Assembly (NCBI GenBank): GCA_934320655.1
Contig: CAKRFN010000002.1
Location: forward strand, 186,001 to 250,000
Reading direction: 5' to 3'
From: an uncultured Eubacterium sp.
GTDB taxonomy: Bacteria > Bacillota > Clostridia > Lachnospirales > Lachnospiraceae
Length of the DNA stretch: 64,000 nt
The position numbers and the translations under genes were made by a program. The notes under the pieces were generated by a model, which was not told the DNA's origin, did no database searches, and saw nothing but the letters and a program-made list of their open reading frames with translations. How positions within the stretch are numbered: the stretch's first letter is position 1; every line of letters begins with the position of its first letter. This document shows, piece after piece, positions 1-8,011 of the stretch.

Positions 1-27
1 ATCATCCGTCACATTCTGAATGTTCAT
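1..27 (-). CDS. Start of a gene downstream of xylB (partial, leaves the window)
   Basis: Only the first nine codons are in the window (MNIQNVTDD). An AAAAGGAG ribosome site sits just upstream and the gene lies 21 bases after the xylulokinase stop, so it is the next gene of the same operon. The N-terminus resembles the start of DUF4867 proteins, which often open with a V-T-D motif followed by a YGRV-like motif and occur in sugar-use clusters of Lachnospiraceae. That match rests on nine residues and is a guess; the existence of a gene start is much safer than its identity. Confidence 0.4.
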
Positions 28-48
28 AGTTGTTCTCCTTTTACTATT

Positions 49-1518
49 TTACTGGATCAATCCAAACAGCGGCTTGCAGGTCGGATAGATCTGGCGGAAC
101 TTCTGATAGCGCTCCTCATATTTTGCGGCTAATTCCGGCTCCGGCTCTACCGTGTCCACGACCTTGACGATCTTGGCAGCGGCTTCCTCTACGTTTGCAT
201 ATTCACCACATGCGACTGCTGCCAGCATCGCACCGCCCATCGACGGGCCTTCCTCATTCGCAAGCACATCGACCTTGATGTTGAGCACATTTGCAATGAT
301 CTTTTTCCACAGCGGGCTCTTGGCACCACCGCCGCAGATCTTTGTGCGCTCGATCGGAATACCGAGTGATCGCGCCACCTCAAGGGAATCACGCAGCGCA
401 AATGCCACGCCCTCCAATACTGCCTGTGTCATATCCGCCCGCGTCGTATCCATCGTCATACCGATAAAGGTCGCACGCGCATTCGGATCATTGTGCGGGG
501 AACGCTCGCCCATCAGATAAGGCAGGAAATATACGTGATTTTCGCCAAGCTTTTCAATCTGCTTCTGCTCTGCGGCGTAATCGGTCGTTCCGATGATCTC
601 ATCCATCCACCATTTATTGCAGCTTGCTGCACTCAGCATACAGCCCATCAGGTGATAATGACCGTCCGCATGTGCAAACGCATGTAATGCATTGTTCTTG
701 TCGACACCGAATTTTTCCGAAGAAATAAATACGGTTCCGCTCGTTCCGAGTGAAATGTTGCACTGTCCGTCGCCAACCGTACCTGTACCGACGGCTGCCG
801 CCGCATTGTCACCTGCTCCGGCTGCGACCTTTGTCGTCTCCGGAATGCCGAGCTCTGCCGCGATCTCCGGCAATACGCAGCCAACGCTCTCATAGGACTC
901 GTACACCTTTGCCATCTGATCCTCGCTGATACCGCAGATGTCTAACATCTCCTTGGACCAGCAGCGGTTCTTCACATCAAAGACGAGCATTCCGGACGCA
1001 TCCGATACGTCTGTGCAGTGTACACCGGTCAGCTTGTAAGCAATATAGTCCTTCGGCAGCATGATCTTTTTGATCCGTGCGAAATTCTCAGGCTCCTTGT
1101 TTTTCATCCAGAGGATCTTCGGTGCGGTGAAACCGGTAAATGAAATATTTGCCGTATACTCTGACAGCTTCTCCTTGCCGATCACGTTGTTGAGATAATC
1201 GCACTCCTCTGTCGTGCGTCCGTCATTCCATAATAATGCGGGACGGATCACCGCATCATTTTCATCGAGTACTACCAGTCCGTGCATCTGTCCGCCAAAG
1301 CTGATACCTGCTACCTGACTCTTGTCGCAGTCCGCTAACAGCTCCTTCAGACCGATCATCGTCTGCTCGAACCAGTCCTCAGGCTTCTGCTCCGACCAGC
1401 CCGGATGCGGAAAATAGATAGGATATTCCTTTGATACAATTTTCTGGATCTGTCCTTCGCCGTCCATCAGCAGCAGCTTGACCGCTGAAGTACCCAGATC
1501 CACTCCGATATAAAGCAT
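49..1518 (-). CDS. xylB: Xylulokinase-type FGGY carbohydrate kinase
   Basis: ATP-dependent phosphorylation of a ketopentose, most likely D-xylulose to xylulose 5-phosphate, feeding the pentose phosphate pathway in the cytoplasm. At 489 residues it has normal family length. The N-terminal FGGY domain opens with DLGTSAVK (phosphate loop), carries GGQMHG near residue 75 (a xylulokinase signature region) and the C-terminal domain holds GGGAKSPLWKKI. It is divergent from a LacI regulator gene, with operators between them, and is followed after 21 bases by another gene start, so it heads a regulated operon. Substrate could be another pentulose; family-level call is secure. Confidence 0.85.
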   Translation of the reverse strand: MLYIGVDLGTSAVKLLLMDGEGQIQKIVSKEYPIYFPHPGWSEQKPEDWFEQTMIGLKELLADCDKSQVAGISFGGQMHGLVVLDENDAVIRPALLWNDGRTTEECDYLNNVIGKEKLSEYTANISFTGFTAPKILWMKNKEPENFARIKKIMLPKDYIAYKLTGVHCTDVSDASGMLVFDVKNRCWSKEMLDICGISEDQMAKVYESYESVGCVLPEIAAELGIPETTKVAAGAGDNAAAAVGTGTVGDGQCNISLGTSGTVFISSEKFGVDKNNALHAFAHADGHYHLMGCMLSAASCNKWWMDEIIGTTDYAAEQKQIEKLGENHVYFLPYLMGERSPHNDPNARATFIGMTMDTTRADMTQAVLEGVAFALRDSLEVARSLGIPIERTKICGGGAKSPLWKKIIANVLNIKVDVLANEEGPSMGGAMLAAVACGEYANVEEAAAKIVKVVDTVEPEPELAAKYEERYQKFRQIYPTCKPLFGLIQ

Positions 1519-1605
1519 ATACTGACCTCCCTATGTCTGTCGGCTGTGTGCGGCAATGCAGCCCTCATTCCCAGCCGGTGCGCCGGCAGCGTGCACACAC
1601 TGTCG

Positions 1606-1619
1606 CGTGCACGTGCACG
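1606..1619. promoter_or_regulatory. Candidate LacI-family operator downstream of the xylB start site
   Basis: Two overlapping copies of the palindrome CGTGCACG (1606-1613 and 1612-1619) form GTGCACGTGCAC at the core. They lie just downstream of the expected transcription start of the xylB promoter, a roadblock position. A third copy lies before the lacI promoter. A central CG flanked by symmetric arms is the usual shape of LacI-family sites. Confidence 0.6.
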
Positions 1620-1633
1620 ATAATGTTATAGCT

Positions 1634-1663
1634 ATTGTACATGAACACCTATGGTTTTTGCAA
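1634..1663 (-). promoter_or_regulatory. xylB operon promoter
   Basis: On the minus strand, -35 TTGCAA (1658-1663) and -10 TACAAT (1634-1639) are 18 bases apart. The predicted start near 1627 places the CGTGCACG operators immediately downstream. Confidence 0.6.
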
Positions 1664-1756
1664 GACATTCACATAATTTTTTCATTAAGAAGTTCATTTT
1701 TGTAAAAACCACACAATATTCAGCCTGTATTTTTGTACATTGTTTCAAATGTTACT

Positions 1757-1764
1757 CGTGCACG
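1757..1764. promoter_or_regulatory. Third CGTGCACG operator, adjacent to lacI -35
   Basis: CGTGCACG with partly symmetric flanks (TTACT before, CTTATT after) ends five bases before the -35 of the regulator gene. Together with the pair at 1606-1619, about 150 bases away, it could support looping and autoregulation. Confidence 0.5.
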
Positions 1765-1768
1765 CTTA

Positions 1769-1798
1769 TTGACTTTTTTCATATGATCATGCTATGCT
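1769..1798 (+). promoter_or_regulatory. lacI-type regulator promoter
   Basis: TTGACT (1769-1774) and TATGCT (1793-1798) are 18 bases apart, and the coding start follows 30 bases later after a GGAACGGAGG ribosome site. The 1519-1827 interval therefore holds two divergent promoters and three operators and no gene. Confidence 0.6.
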
Positions 1799-1827
1799 AG
1801 ACTATATTATGGGAACGGAGGAGCCTT

Positions 1828-2874
1828 ATGACAACACTCAAGGAGATCGCTGATCTGGCGGGCGTGTCCAGAGGAACGGTAGACCGCGTACTCAACCATC
1901 GCGGCTCGGTCAATCCAAAGACTGCCGAAAAGGTTATGAATATCGTACAGGCGCTGGACTACCAGCCCAACCGCGCCGGGACAGCGCTCGCTGCGCAGAA
2001 GAAAAAATATAAGATCGGAGTCATCCTCTTTGGGCGGAGCAATCCCTTTTTTGATGATGTCATGTGCGGCGTCAAAGCCAAAGCCGATGAGCTAAAGGGC
2101 TACGGCATCACGACGATCACGCGCCGCGTGGATTTCGATGTAACGGCACAGCTGGCAGCGATCGACGAGCTGGTCGCCGAGGGGATCAACGGGCTCGTAC
2201 TAGCCCCCTACAATGATCTTGCGCTGCGTGGACGGATCGACGAGCTCTCCGAGCGCAGCATTCCGGTCGTGACAATCAACACCGACATCGAAGGTTCGAA
2301 ACGGCTTGCATATGTCGGCAGCGATTATTATCAGGGCGGCTGCATTGCCGCAGGTCTGTTCGCGTTATCCGCACCGGAGACACATGCCCTCGGCATCATC
2401 ACGGGATCGGACAGCGTACTCTGCCACACCGAGCGCATCCGCGGACTGCAGACGACGCTCTCCCATTCTTATGCACAGATCAATATTGTGGGAATCGCCG
2501 AGAATCACGACGACGAGATTGAGAGCTACACGGTGACAAAATCGCTGCTCGCCGCACATCCGCAGACCGATGCACTCTTTTTCACGGCAGGCGGCATCTA
2601 CGGCGGCTGCAAAGCGGTTGCGGAGCTCGGACTCCATCCCCGCATCATTACTTTTGACGAAGTACCTACGACGCTTGAGCTGTTAAAGGACGGCACGATC
2701 CTCGCCACGATCAGCCAGCAGCCCTACCGTCAGGGCTATCACGCACTGGATATCCTGTTTGAATACCTGACATCCGGCATCCGTCCGGAAAACGAGCTGC
2801 AATACGTGGCGCACTCGATCGTAATACGGGAAAATCTGACCGAACACATGGCTGTCGGCAATGGAATGAATTGA
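1828..2874 (+). CDS. LacI-family transcriptional regulator of the sugar kinase operon
   Basis: Cytoplasmic DNA-binding repressor of 348 residues. The N-terminal HTH reads TLKEIADLAGVSRGTVDRVL and is followed by the hinge region NRAGTALAAQKK; the rest is a periplasmic-binding-protein-like sugar sensor ending in the usual C-terminal strand. The VDRVLN form in place of VSRVLN occurs in a subgroup of sugar regulators. Its divergent placement from xylB and the repeated CGTGCACG palindromes between the two genes imply it controls both. The effector is not visible from sequence; a pentose or pentulose is the natural guess. Confidence 0.85.
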   Translation: MTTLKEIADLAGVSRGTVDRVLNHRGSVNPKTAEKVMNIVQALDYQPNRAGTALAAQKKKYKIGVILFGRSNPFFDDVMCGVKAKADELKGYGITTITRRVDFDVTAQLAAIDELVAEGINGLVLAPYNDLALRGRIDELSERSIPVVTINTDIEGSKRLAYVGSDYYQGGCIAAGLFALSAPETHALGIITGSDSVLCHTERIRGLQTTLSHSYAQINIVGIAENHDDEIESYTVTKSLLAAHPQTDALFFTAGGIYGGCKAVAELGLHPRIITFDEVPTTLELLKDGTILATISQQPYRQGYHALDILFEYLTSGIRPENELQYVAHSIVIRENLTEHMAVGNGMN

Positions 2875-2895
2875 AAATGAATGAAAAAAGAATCT

Positions 2896-2940
2896 AAAAA
2901 AGCTGAATGCGAATCGTATGATCCACATTCAGCTTTCTTA
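2896..2940. terminator. Bidirectional terminator between lacI-type gene and efp
   Basis: Stem AAGCTGAATG (2900-2909) pairs with CATTCAGCTT (2926-2935). A-run before and T-rich run after allow use from both convergent genes. Confidence 0.75.
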
Positions 2941-2963
2941 ATTTTCTGGTATGATCTGTGTCA

Positions 2964-3521
2964 TTAAACTCTGGACAGATACTCTCCGGTACGTGTGTCG
3001 ATCTTGATCACATCACCCTGATTAACGAATAACGGTACGGATACAACTGCTCCGGTCTCTACGGTCGCAGGCTTAGAAGCACCTGTTGCGGTATCACCCT
3101 TGAAGCCGGGCTCTGTCTCTGTGATCTCAAGCTCTACGAACAGCGGCGGCTCTACAGCAAATACGTTGCCGTTGTGTGAGCACATCTTTACCATCTCGTT
3201 CTCTTTTACGAACTTTAATGCGTCGCCGATGGATGCGGAATCCAGAGCGATCTGGTCGTAGGTCTCTACGTCCATGAAGTAGAATAAATCGCCGTCTGCA
3301 TACAGATACTGCATGTCCTTGCGGTCGATACGTGCGGTCGGGCACTTCTCTGTCGGGCGGAAAGTCTTCTCAACAACACCACCACTCTTGATATTCTTTA
3401 ACTTTGTGCGGACGAACGCTGCTCCCTTACCGGGCTTTACATGCTGAAACTCAATAATCTGATAAATGTTTCCCTCTAACTCAATGGTAACACCATTGCG
3501 GAAATCTCCTGCTGAAATCAT
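2964..3521 (-). CDS. efp: Translation elongation factor P
   Basis: EF-P relieves ribosomes stalled at proline stretches by binding between P and E sites. The 185-residue protein has the KOW-like N-terminal domain with [15 protein letters not shown]; the lysine in PGKG is the position that is modified in many bacteria. The middle and C-terminal OB domains end in the conserved [12 protein letters not shown] strong GAAGGAGG ribosome site precedes the start. Its own promoter lies between it and the preceding rpiB gene, which points the same way, so it is probably transcribed alone and stops at the shared terminator. Confidence 0.95.
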   Translation of the reverse strand: MISAGDFRNGVTIELEGNIYQIIEFQHVKPGKGAAFVRTKLKNIKSGGVVEKTFRPTEKCPTARIDRKDMQYLYADGDLFYFMDVETYDQIALDSASIGDALKFVKENEMVKMCSHNGNVFAVEPPLFVELEITETEPGFKGDTATGASKPATVETGAVVSVPLFVNQGDVIKIDTRTGEYLSRV

Positions 3522-3586
3522 TCAAATGATCCTCCTTCAATGTCTGTCTCGGCGGCAAATGTACGATTGCACACCGTATACTAGCA

Positions 3587-3615
3587 ATGATACTATATAA
3601 AAGGCGCTTTTTCAA
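3587..3615 (-). promoter_or_regulatory. efp promoter
   Basis: Minus-strand TTGAAA (3610-3615), 17-base spacer, TATCAT (3587-3592), about 65 bases before the efp start codon. Confidence 0.55.
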
Positions 3616-3649
3616 GTTTTTTTTACCTGATCCCATCCGAAATGCGCGA

Positions 3650-4102
3650 TTATCTGCCAAAATTCTCCTCGATCTGAGAAATCAGGTCGATCCGGCGCTG
3701 ATGGCGCTCCTCTCCCGAAAAGTCTGTCGTGAGGAAGGTCGTAATAATATCCTTTGCCAGCTCCGAGCCTACGATACGTGCGCCGATCGCGATCACATTC
3801 GCGTTGTTGTGCTCACGGATCAGACGCGCCGTCGCTGTGTCGGATACGGCTGCCGCACGGATACCCTTTACCTTATTCGCCGCCAGCGAGATGCCGACGC
3901 CGGTGCCACAGATCAGTACACCCAGATCTGCCTCCCCCGCTGCTACCAGCCTGCCGACCTTTTCTCCGGGAATCGGATAATCCACGGATTCCCCAATCGG
4001 TGCCCCGACATCGATCAGCTCGTGACCCATCCCTGTGATCAGATCCATAATCTGTGTTTTCAATTCCCCTGCTGCGTGATCATTTCCTATTGCGATTTTC
4101 AT
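3650..4102 (-). CDS. rpiB: Ribose-5-phosphate isomerase B
   Basis: Interconverts ribose 5-phosphate and ribulose 5-phosphate in the non-oxidative pentose phosphate pathway. The 150-residue protein starts MKIAIGNDHAAG (substrate-binding DHA motif) and carries LICGTGVGISLAANKVKG with the catalytic cysteine typical of type B enzymes. Its start overlaps the 3' end of the upstream HAD phosphatase gene by 23 bases, so translation of the two is probably coupled. Allose-6-phosphate activity is possible in this family but nothing here points to it. Confidence 0.93.
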   Translation of the reverse strand: MKIAIGNDHAAGELKTQIMDLITGMGHELIDVGAPIGESVDYPIPGEKVGRLVAAGEADLGVLICGTGVGISLAANKVKGIRAAAVSDTATARLIREHNNANVIAIGARIVGSELAKDIITTFLTTDFSGEERHQRRIDLISQIEENFGR

Positions 4103-4604
4103 GTTTCCCCTTCTCCTTTTGATAAAAATATAAGACGATACGTTCTAAATACCGTTTCAATACAATCTGAATCTCCTCCTTCGGATGGATCGGTTTCACT
4201 AAAATCGTGTAAATCCCCACACGGTTTGCACCCCACACATCCGTAAAAATCTGATCCCCCACAAACAATGTCGTATGTACATCCGTCCCCATACGCTTCA
4301 TCGCCTGCTCATAGCCGTCCCGCTTTGGTTTTCCGGCTTTGTAAATGTAGTCCGCACCGACCACAGCCTGACAAAACGAACGCACACGCGGCTCCTTGTT
4401 ATTGGACAGCAGGATGCTTTGAAAGCCAAGCGCGTGCAGCCGCTCAAACAGTGCCTTGGCACGTGCATCGGCGGGCGCGCCGTGCGGCACCAATGTATTG
4501 TCCACATCAAAGATAATGCCCCGGTAGCCCCTGCTCCTCCAGCGCTCAAAATCTATGTCGTAAGTCGAATCCACATATTCACGCGGATAAAAGGGCTGCA
4601 GCAT
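4080..4604 (-). CDS. yqeG: YqeG-family HAD IIIA phosphatase
   Basis: A 174-residue HAD hydrolase with FDVDNTLVPHG (nucleophile Asp), LLSNNKEPRV (motif II), KAGKPK (motif III Lys) and VGDQIFTDVWGANR (acidic motif IV). This pattern matches YqeG, which in B. subtilis sits with the GTPase YqeH and shikimate genes. Substrate not known with certainty; phosphatidylglycerol-phosphate phosphatase has been discussed for relatives. It is the first gene of a two-gene unit with rpiB. Confidence 0.85.
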   Translation of the reverse strand: MLQPFYPREYVDSTYDIDFERWRSRGYRGIIFDVDNTLVPHGAPADARAKALFERLHALGFQSILLSNNKEPRVRSFCQAVVGADYIYKAGKPKRDGYEQAMKRMGTDVHTTLFVGDQIFTDVWGANRVGIYTILVKPIHPKEEIQIVLKRYLERIVLYFYQKEKGKHENRNRK

Positions 4605-4637
4605 ATGCGCGTCCTCCTCATGTATAATCTATTATTT

Positions 4638-4665
4638 ATCTTAGCATATTTTGTGCTTTTCGCAA
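4638..4665 (-). promoter_or_regulatory. yqeG-rpiB promoter
   Basis: Minus-strand TTGCGA (4660-4665) and TAAGAT (4638-4643), 16-base spacer, followed by GAGGAGG before the yqeG ATG. Confidence 0.5.
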
Positions 4666-4720
4666 GTAAAAATACATCACGGAAATAAACACCCGCGAGG
4701 TGCGCATCCATGCGGAGCAT

Positions 4721-4760
4721 GTAAAAGGCTTCCCGGCGAAACCGCCCGGAAGCCTTTTAC
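4721..4760 (-). terminator. Terminator of the coat-protein gene
   Basis: Long inverted repeat GTAAAAGGCTTCC (4721-4733) with GGAAGCCTTTTAC (4748-4760) and a GC-rich inner stem, 74 bases after the coat-protein stop. Confidence 0.6.
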
Positions 4761-4833
4761 GTTTTGTCCATGACAATCGCATGTCCGCAAAGCGTGCCTA
4801 CGATTCATTTACAGCGGTGGACTTCGCCACTGA

Positions 4834-5292
4834 CTACTGCATGGAATTGACGGTCTTATACTTGTAGAGCATCTCTGCGTAGTTCTGCTCCTCGATCTGG
4901 ATATCCGCTAACAGCTTTCTCACCGCGGGCTCACCAAAATTAAATACGTTAGTGTTGTACTCGCCGGATGCCAGCTTTTCCGCACCGATACAGTCTGTCG
5001 CCAGAAAGCAGTCGTTTTTCTTATCCTCGGTATCTGTCATGCCGGTATACGTTGCCTTCGGCTGATAGTCCGCGCCTGCCTTGCAGTTACAGTCACAACT
5101 GGGTACGGTACCGTTTAAGACTTCCCCTAACGTATCATAATGTTTCTGCTGCATCTTCTCGAGCTCGCCGAACAGATCCTGCAATACCGGATCCTTCGCC
5201 TCGCTGCCGCAGCGCTGATATTTTTCTACGAGACCTTTTTCCTGTGTCTGGAGATCCTGAATCGCAGTCTTTTCTTTTTCTGTTAAGATCAT
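4834..5292 (-). CDS. CotF-like spore coat / ferritin-like protein
   Basis: A 152-residue, mostly helical protein with two helix-rich halves and a Cys cluster (CDCNC) in the loop between them; the C-terminal part (FNFGEPAVRKLLADIQIEEQ, LYKY) matches Coat F family proteins of Clostridia. Start chosen at MILTEKEK because AGGAGG (5300-5305) lies seven bases upstream of it; the ATG 24 bases further out lies beyond that ribosome site and has none of its own. It is preceded and followed by non-coding gaps, so it is probably a single-gene unit, likely expressed in the mother cell late in sporulation. Function beyond coat association is not established. Confidence 0.7.
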   Translation of the reverse strand: MILTEKEKTAIQDLQTQEKGLVEKYQRCGSEAKDPVLQDLFGELEKMQQKHYDTLGEVLNGTVPSCDCNCKAGADYQPKATYTGMTDTEDKKNDCFLATDCIGAEKLASGEYNTNVFNFGEPAVRKLLADIQIEEQNYAEMLYKYKTVNSMQ

Positions 5293-5344
5293 TTTCGTTT
5301 CCTCCTGTCTTTTCATACACCGATTAACTGTGCCATACTCTAGT

Positions 5345-5385
5345 ATGCAAAAAAAAGCCTCCGGCTATACACCGAAAGCTTTTCC
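5345..5385 (-). terminator. Possible terminator after the Gln-rich protein gene
   Basis: Imperfect stem: AAAAAGCCTCCGG against CCGAAAGCTTTT, with an A-run on the plus strand that becomes a T-run on the minus strand. Confidence 0.4.
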
Positions 5386-5401
5386 ATTTATTTTATGTAA
5401 T

Positions 5402-5800
5402 TTAAAATGCAAAATTTTCTACACCGCGGACTGCATGTGTGTTCATCGCGGACTGATTCGCACCCTGTGCCTGTGTCTCGCCCATGAACATCCGGTACTG
5501 CTGCATGATCTGTGACTTCTGGCTGTCTGCAACTGCTCCGGAAGCATCCAGCGAAGTAATGTCGCTGTCCGCACCTTTCAGATCGTAAGTCTTGCCGGAT
5601 TCATACTGTTTCGCGTAATCTCCGGAGGACAATCTCTGCTTTGCACGGACTGCCTGCTGCTCCTGCGGATCGATCTGCGGGCGTGCAGCCGGTTCGCTCT
5701 GCTGCGGCTGTATGCTCTGTGTCTGCTGATTGTTAAACAGACGGTTGATTCTTATGGAATTGTAGCTGCTGGAATAAGATCCGATTCCTGAAATATTCAT
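5402..5800 (-). CDS. Hypothetical Gln/Ser-rich small protein
   Basis: Not assigned to a named family. The 132-residue product has a Ser/Tyr/Asn-rich N-terminus (ISGIGSYSSSYNS), a Gln/Pro-rich linker, a central DYAKQYESGKTYDLKGAD segment and a predicted helix ending in QQYRMFMGE. There is no signal peptide or membrane helix. Similar short proteins with a GIGSYSSSYNS-like start seem common in Lachnospiraceae genomes, but I know no function. It stands alone between a coat gene and nrdR in the same orientation, with a gap on either side. Confidence 0.6.
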   Translation of the reverse strand: MNISGIGSYSSSYNSIRINRLFNNQQTQSIQPQQSEPAARPQIDPQEQQAVRAKQRLSSGDYAKQYESGKTYDLKGADSDITSLDASGAVADSQKSQIMQQYRMFMGETQAQGANQSAMNTHAVRGVENFAF

Positions 5801-5906
5801 AACATCTACACCTGATCCCTCTTTGGTTTCATTTCTGCGTCACATATCTGTCTGACACAATATATATCGGAGGGAACCGAAAATACTTAACCCTTGAGCA
5901 GAAAAA

Positions 5907-6356
5907 CTATACCAGCATCTTTTTGAGCTCGTTCATAAATGTCTCTACATCCTTGAACTCACGGTAGACAGATGCAAAACGCACATAGGCAACCGCATTC
6001 AGATCCTTGAGCTTGTCCATGATGAGCTCACCGATCACAATGCTCGGAATCTCCTTCTCCTCACGGTTAAAAATCTCAGTCTCCACATCATCGATCAACT
6101 GATTCATCTGCGCCACGGAGATCGGCAGCTTGTGGCATGCACGCAGCACGCCGCCCTCGATCTTCGAGCGGTCATAAGGCTCACGGTTATTGTCTTTTTT
6201 GACGATGATCAGCGGAATCGTCTCCACCTTCTCATACGTCGTAAAACGTTTGCCACACGCATCACACAGACGGCGGCGGCGGATTGAATTATTGTCGTCT
6301 GCCGGTCTGGAATCAATTACCCTTGTATTCTCGCTACTGCAATACGGACACTTCAT
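5907..6356 (-). CDS. nrdR: Transcriptional repressor NrdR
   Basis: Zinc-ribbon and ATP-cone repressor of ribonucleotide reductase genes; it senses ATP/dATP. The zinc ribbon is CPYC...CDAC in the first 35 residues, followed by RRRRLCDACGKRFTTYE and the ATP-cone (VKKDNNREPYDRSKIEGG). The start at MKCPYC is fixed by GGGAGG nine bases upstream and gives 149 residues, the family norm; an ATG eight codons earlier lacks a ribosome site. No ribonucleotide reductase gene is in the window, so its targets are elsewhere. It follows a perfect-consensus promoter. Confidence 0.95.
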   Translation of the reverse strand: MKCPYCSSENTRVIDSRPADDNNSIRRRRLCDACGKRFTTYEKVETIPLIIVKKDNNREPYDRSKIEGGVLRACHKLPISVAQMNQLIDDVETEIFNREEKEIPSIVIGELIMDKLKDLNAVAYVRFASVYREFKDVETFMNELKKMLV

Positions 6357-6400
6357 ATATTCCCTCCCATTGTATGGCATTCATACCTTCTCATACAACA

Positions 6401-6429
6401 ATTATAGAAATTTCCGTAAAAAATGTCAA
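6401..6429 (-). promoter_or_regulatory. nrdR promoter, full sigma-A consensus
   Basis: Minus-strand TTGACA (6424-6429), 17 bases, TATAAT (6401-6406), about 45 bases before the nrdR start. Both hexamers match consensus exactly. Confidence 0.8.
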
Positions 6430-6459
6430 TTCTTTTTGGGTGGAATCACACAGTGCAAA

Positions 6460-6714
6460 TCAGCCTTTATGCTTGCATTTATCGACATCGATCTGTACCA
6501 GCACCGTATCCGGTCCGATCTTGCAAATACATTTCCATGGTATAATCAGTTCAAATTCCCTGCCGAACAATCCAAAACATCTTCCGGGTCCCGGCACAAC
6601 GAGTGCCTCGATCTGTCCACATTTCGGATCAAAATCGAGATCCATCACATTGCCGAGCGTCCGCCCGTCCACAACATTGACAACCTCTTTATCCTCCAAT
6701 TCACACAAACGCAT
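6460..6714 (-). CDS. YlmC/YmxH-family sporulation protein (PRC-barrel)
   Basis: An 84-residue single PRC-barrel protein: MRLCELEDKEVVNV, GNVMDLDFD, a VPGPGRCFGLFG core and PWKCICKIGPDTVLV. This matches the YlmC/YmxH group found in spore formers, where it is linked with sporulation without a defined biochemical role. It lies 30 bases upstream of the nrdR promoter in the same orientation. The Cys-rich end (DKCKHKG) is common in clostridial members. Confidence 0.85.
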   Translation of the reverse strand: MRLCELEDKEVVNVVDGRTLGNVMDLDFDPKCGQIEALVVPGPGRCFGLFGREFELIIPWKCICKIGPDTVLVQIDVDKCKHKG

Positions 6715-6750
6715 TCCATGCCCGCCTGTCAGCTGCTCTCACAATAAAAT

Positions 6751-6781
6751 ATGCGGCTGCGCAAAAAGCGTGCAGCCGCAT
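6751..6781 (-). terminator. ychF terminator
   Basis: ATGCGGCTGC (6751-6760) pairs with GCAGCCGCAT (6772-6781); on the minus strand it is followed by ATTTTATT. It starts eight bases after the ychF stop. Confidence 0.8.
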
Positions 6782-6788
6782 AACAATA

Positions 6789-7889
6789 CTATACGTTAAA
6801 CCGGAACAGAATCACATCGCCATCCTTGACCACGTACTCTTTTCCTTCCATTCCTACAATGCCTTTTTCACGTGCAGCCGCCAGACTGCCGTTGTCGAGC
6901 AGATCCTGATAATTCACGACCTCCGCCTTGATAAAGCCGCGCTCGAAATCCGTGTGGATCTTGCCTGCCGCCTGCGGTGCCTTGGTGCCCTTTTTGATCG
7001 TCCATGCACGGCACTCATCTTCTCCTGCGGTCAGGAAGCTGATCAGTCCGAGCAGGCTGTAGCTGGCTGCTACCAGCTTATCAAGTCCGCTGGACGTCAC
7101 ACCCAGATCTGCCAGAAATTCTTCTTTTTCCTCATCGGAGAGCTCTGCTAACTCCTGCTCAATCTGCGCACAGATCACAAACACTTCTGCGCCCTCTGCA
7201 CCTGCCATCTCACGCACCTTTGCAACGTGCGGATTGGATGCGCCGTCGTCTGCCAGATCATCCTCTGCGACATTGGCAGCGTAGATCGTGGGCTTTGCGG
7301 TCAGCAGGTTGTAGGATGCAAACCAGTTCTCCTGATCCTCGTCATCCGGCACTTCAAACGTGCGTGCCATCTTGCCGTCCTCGAGATGTGCCTTGACTGC
7401 CTCTAACAGCTCCATCTCCTTTGCCAGCGTCTTGTCCATGCGCGCCTGCTTCGCAACCTTGGCGATTCTGCGGTCGAGAATCTCGATGTCGGAAAAGATC
7501 AGCTCTAAATTGATCGTCTCGATGTCTCTCGCCGGATCGATGTTTCCATCCACATGCACAATATTCGTATCCTCAAAGCAGCGAACCACGTGTACGATCG
7601 CATCTACCTCACGGATGTTTGCCAGAAACTGGTTGCCCAGTCCCTCGCCCTTGCTCGCTCCTTTTACAAGTCCCGCAATATCCACGAATTCGATCGTGGC
7701 AGGTGTGACCTTTTTCGTATGATACAGCTCACCGAGCTTCACGATCCGCTCATCCGGCACGGAAACGATGCCCACATTGGGATCGATCGTGGCAAACGGA
7801 TAGTTTGCGGACAATGCGCCCGCCTTTGTCAATGAGTTAAATAATGTACTTTTTCCCACGTTGGGAAGTCCGACGATGCCGAGTTTCAT
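6789..7889 (-). CDS. ychF: Redox-regulated ATPase YchF (OBG family)
   Basis: Universally conserved P-loop protein that binds ribosomes and prefers ATP over GTP. The 366-residue sequence has G1 GLPNVGKST, switch residues TIDPNVG, G3 DIAGLVKGAS and the altered G4 motif NVAE instead of NKxD, which explains the ATP preference. A coiled-coil insert follows and the TGS domain ends the protein (TDFERGFIKAEVV). It appears to be transcribed alone: a 120-base gap precedes it and a terminator follows. Confidence 0.95.
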   Translation of the reverse strand: MKLGIVGLPNVGKSTLFNSLTKAGALSANYPFATIDPNVGIVSVPDERIVKLGELYHTKKVTPATIEFVDIAGLVKGASKGEGLGNQFLANIREVDAIVHVVRCFEDTNIVHVDGNIDPARDIETINLELIFSDIEILDRRIAKVAKQARMDKTLAKEMELLEAVKAHLEDGKMARTFEVPDDEDQENWFASYNLLTAKPTIYAANVAEDDLADDGASNPHVAKVREMAGAEGAEVFVICAQIEQELAELSDEEKEEFLADLGVTSSGLDKLVAASYSLLGLISFLTAGEDECRAWTIKKGTKAPQAAGKIHTDFERGFIKAEVVNYQDLLDNGSLAAAREKGIVGMEGKEYVVKDGDVILFRFNV

Positions 7890-8011
7890 AATGTATATTT
7901 CTCCTTTGATTCAGTATTGATTTCCTGTATTCGCGGCATAAGTGCCCTATATCCTTAGGTAGTATAGCATATCAGCGTTTTAAAATAAAGGAAAAATAAA
8001 ATAAGCTGGCT

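Noticed and set aside
152..520. Open frame opposite xylB
   Set aside because: Antisense shadow of a well conserved kinase gene with no ribosome site.
6284..6799. Open frame opposite nrdR and ylmC
   Set aside because: Covers two genuine genes and a terminator; no recognisable domain.
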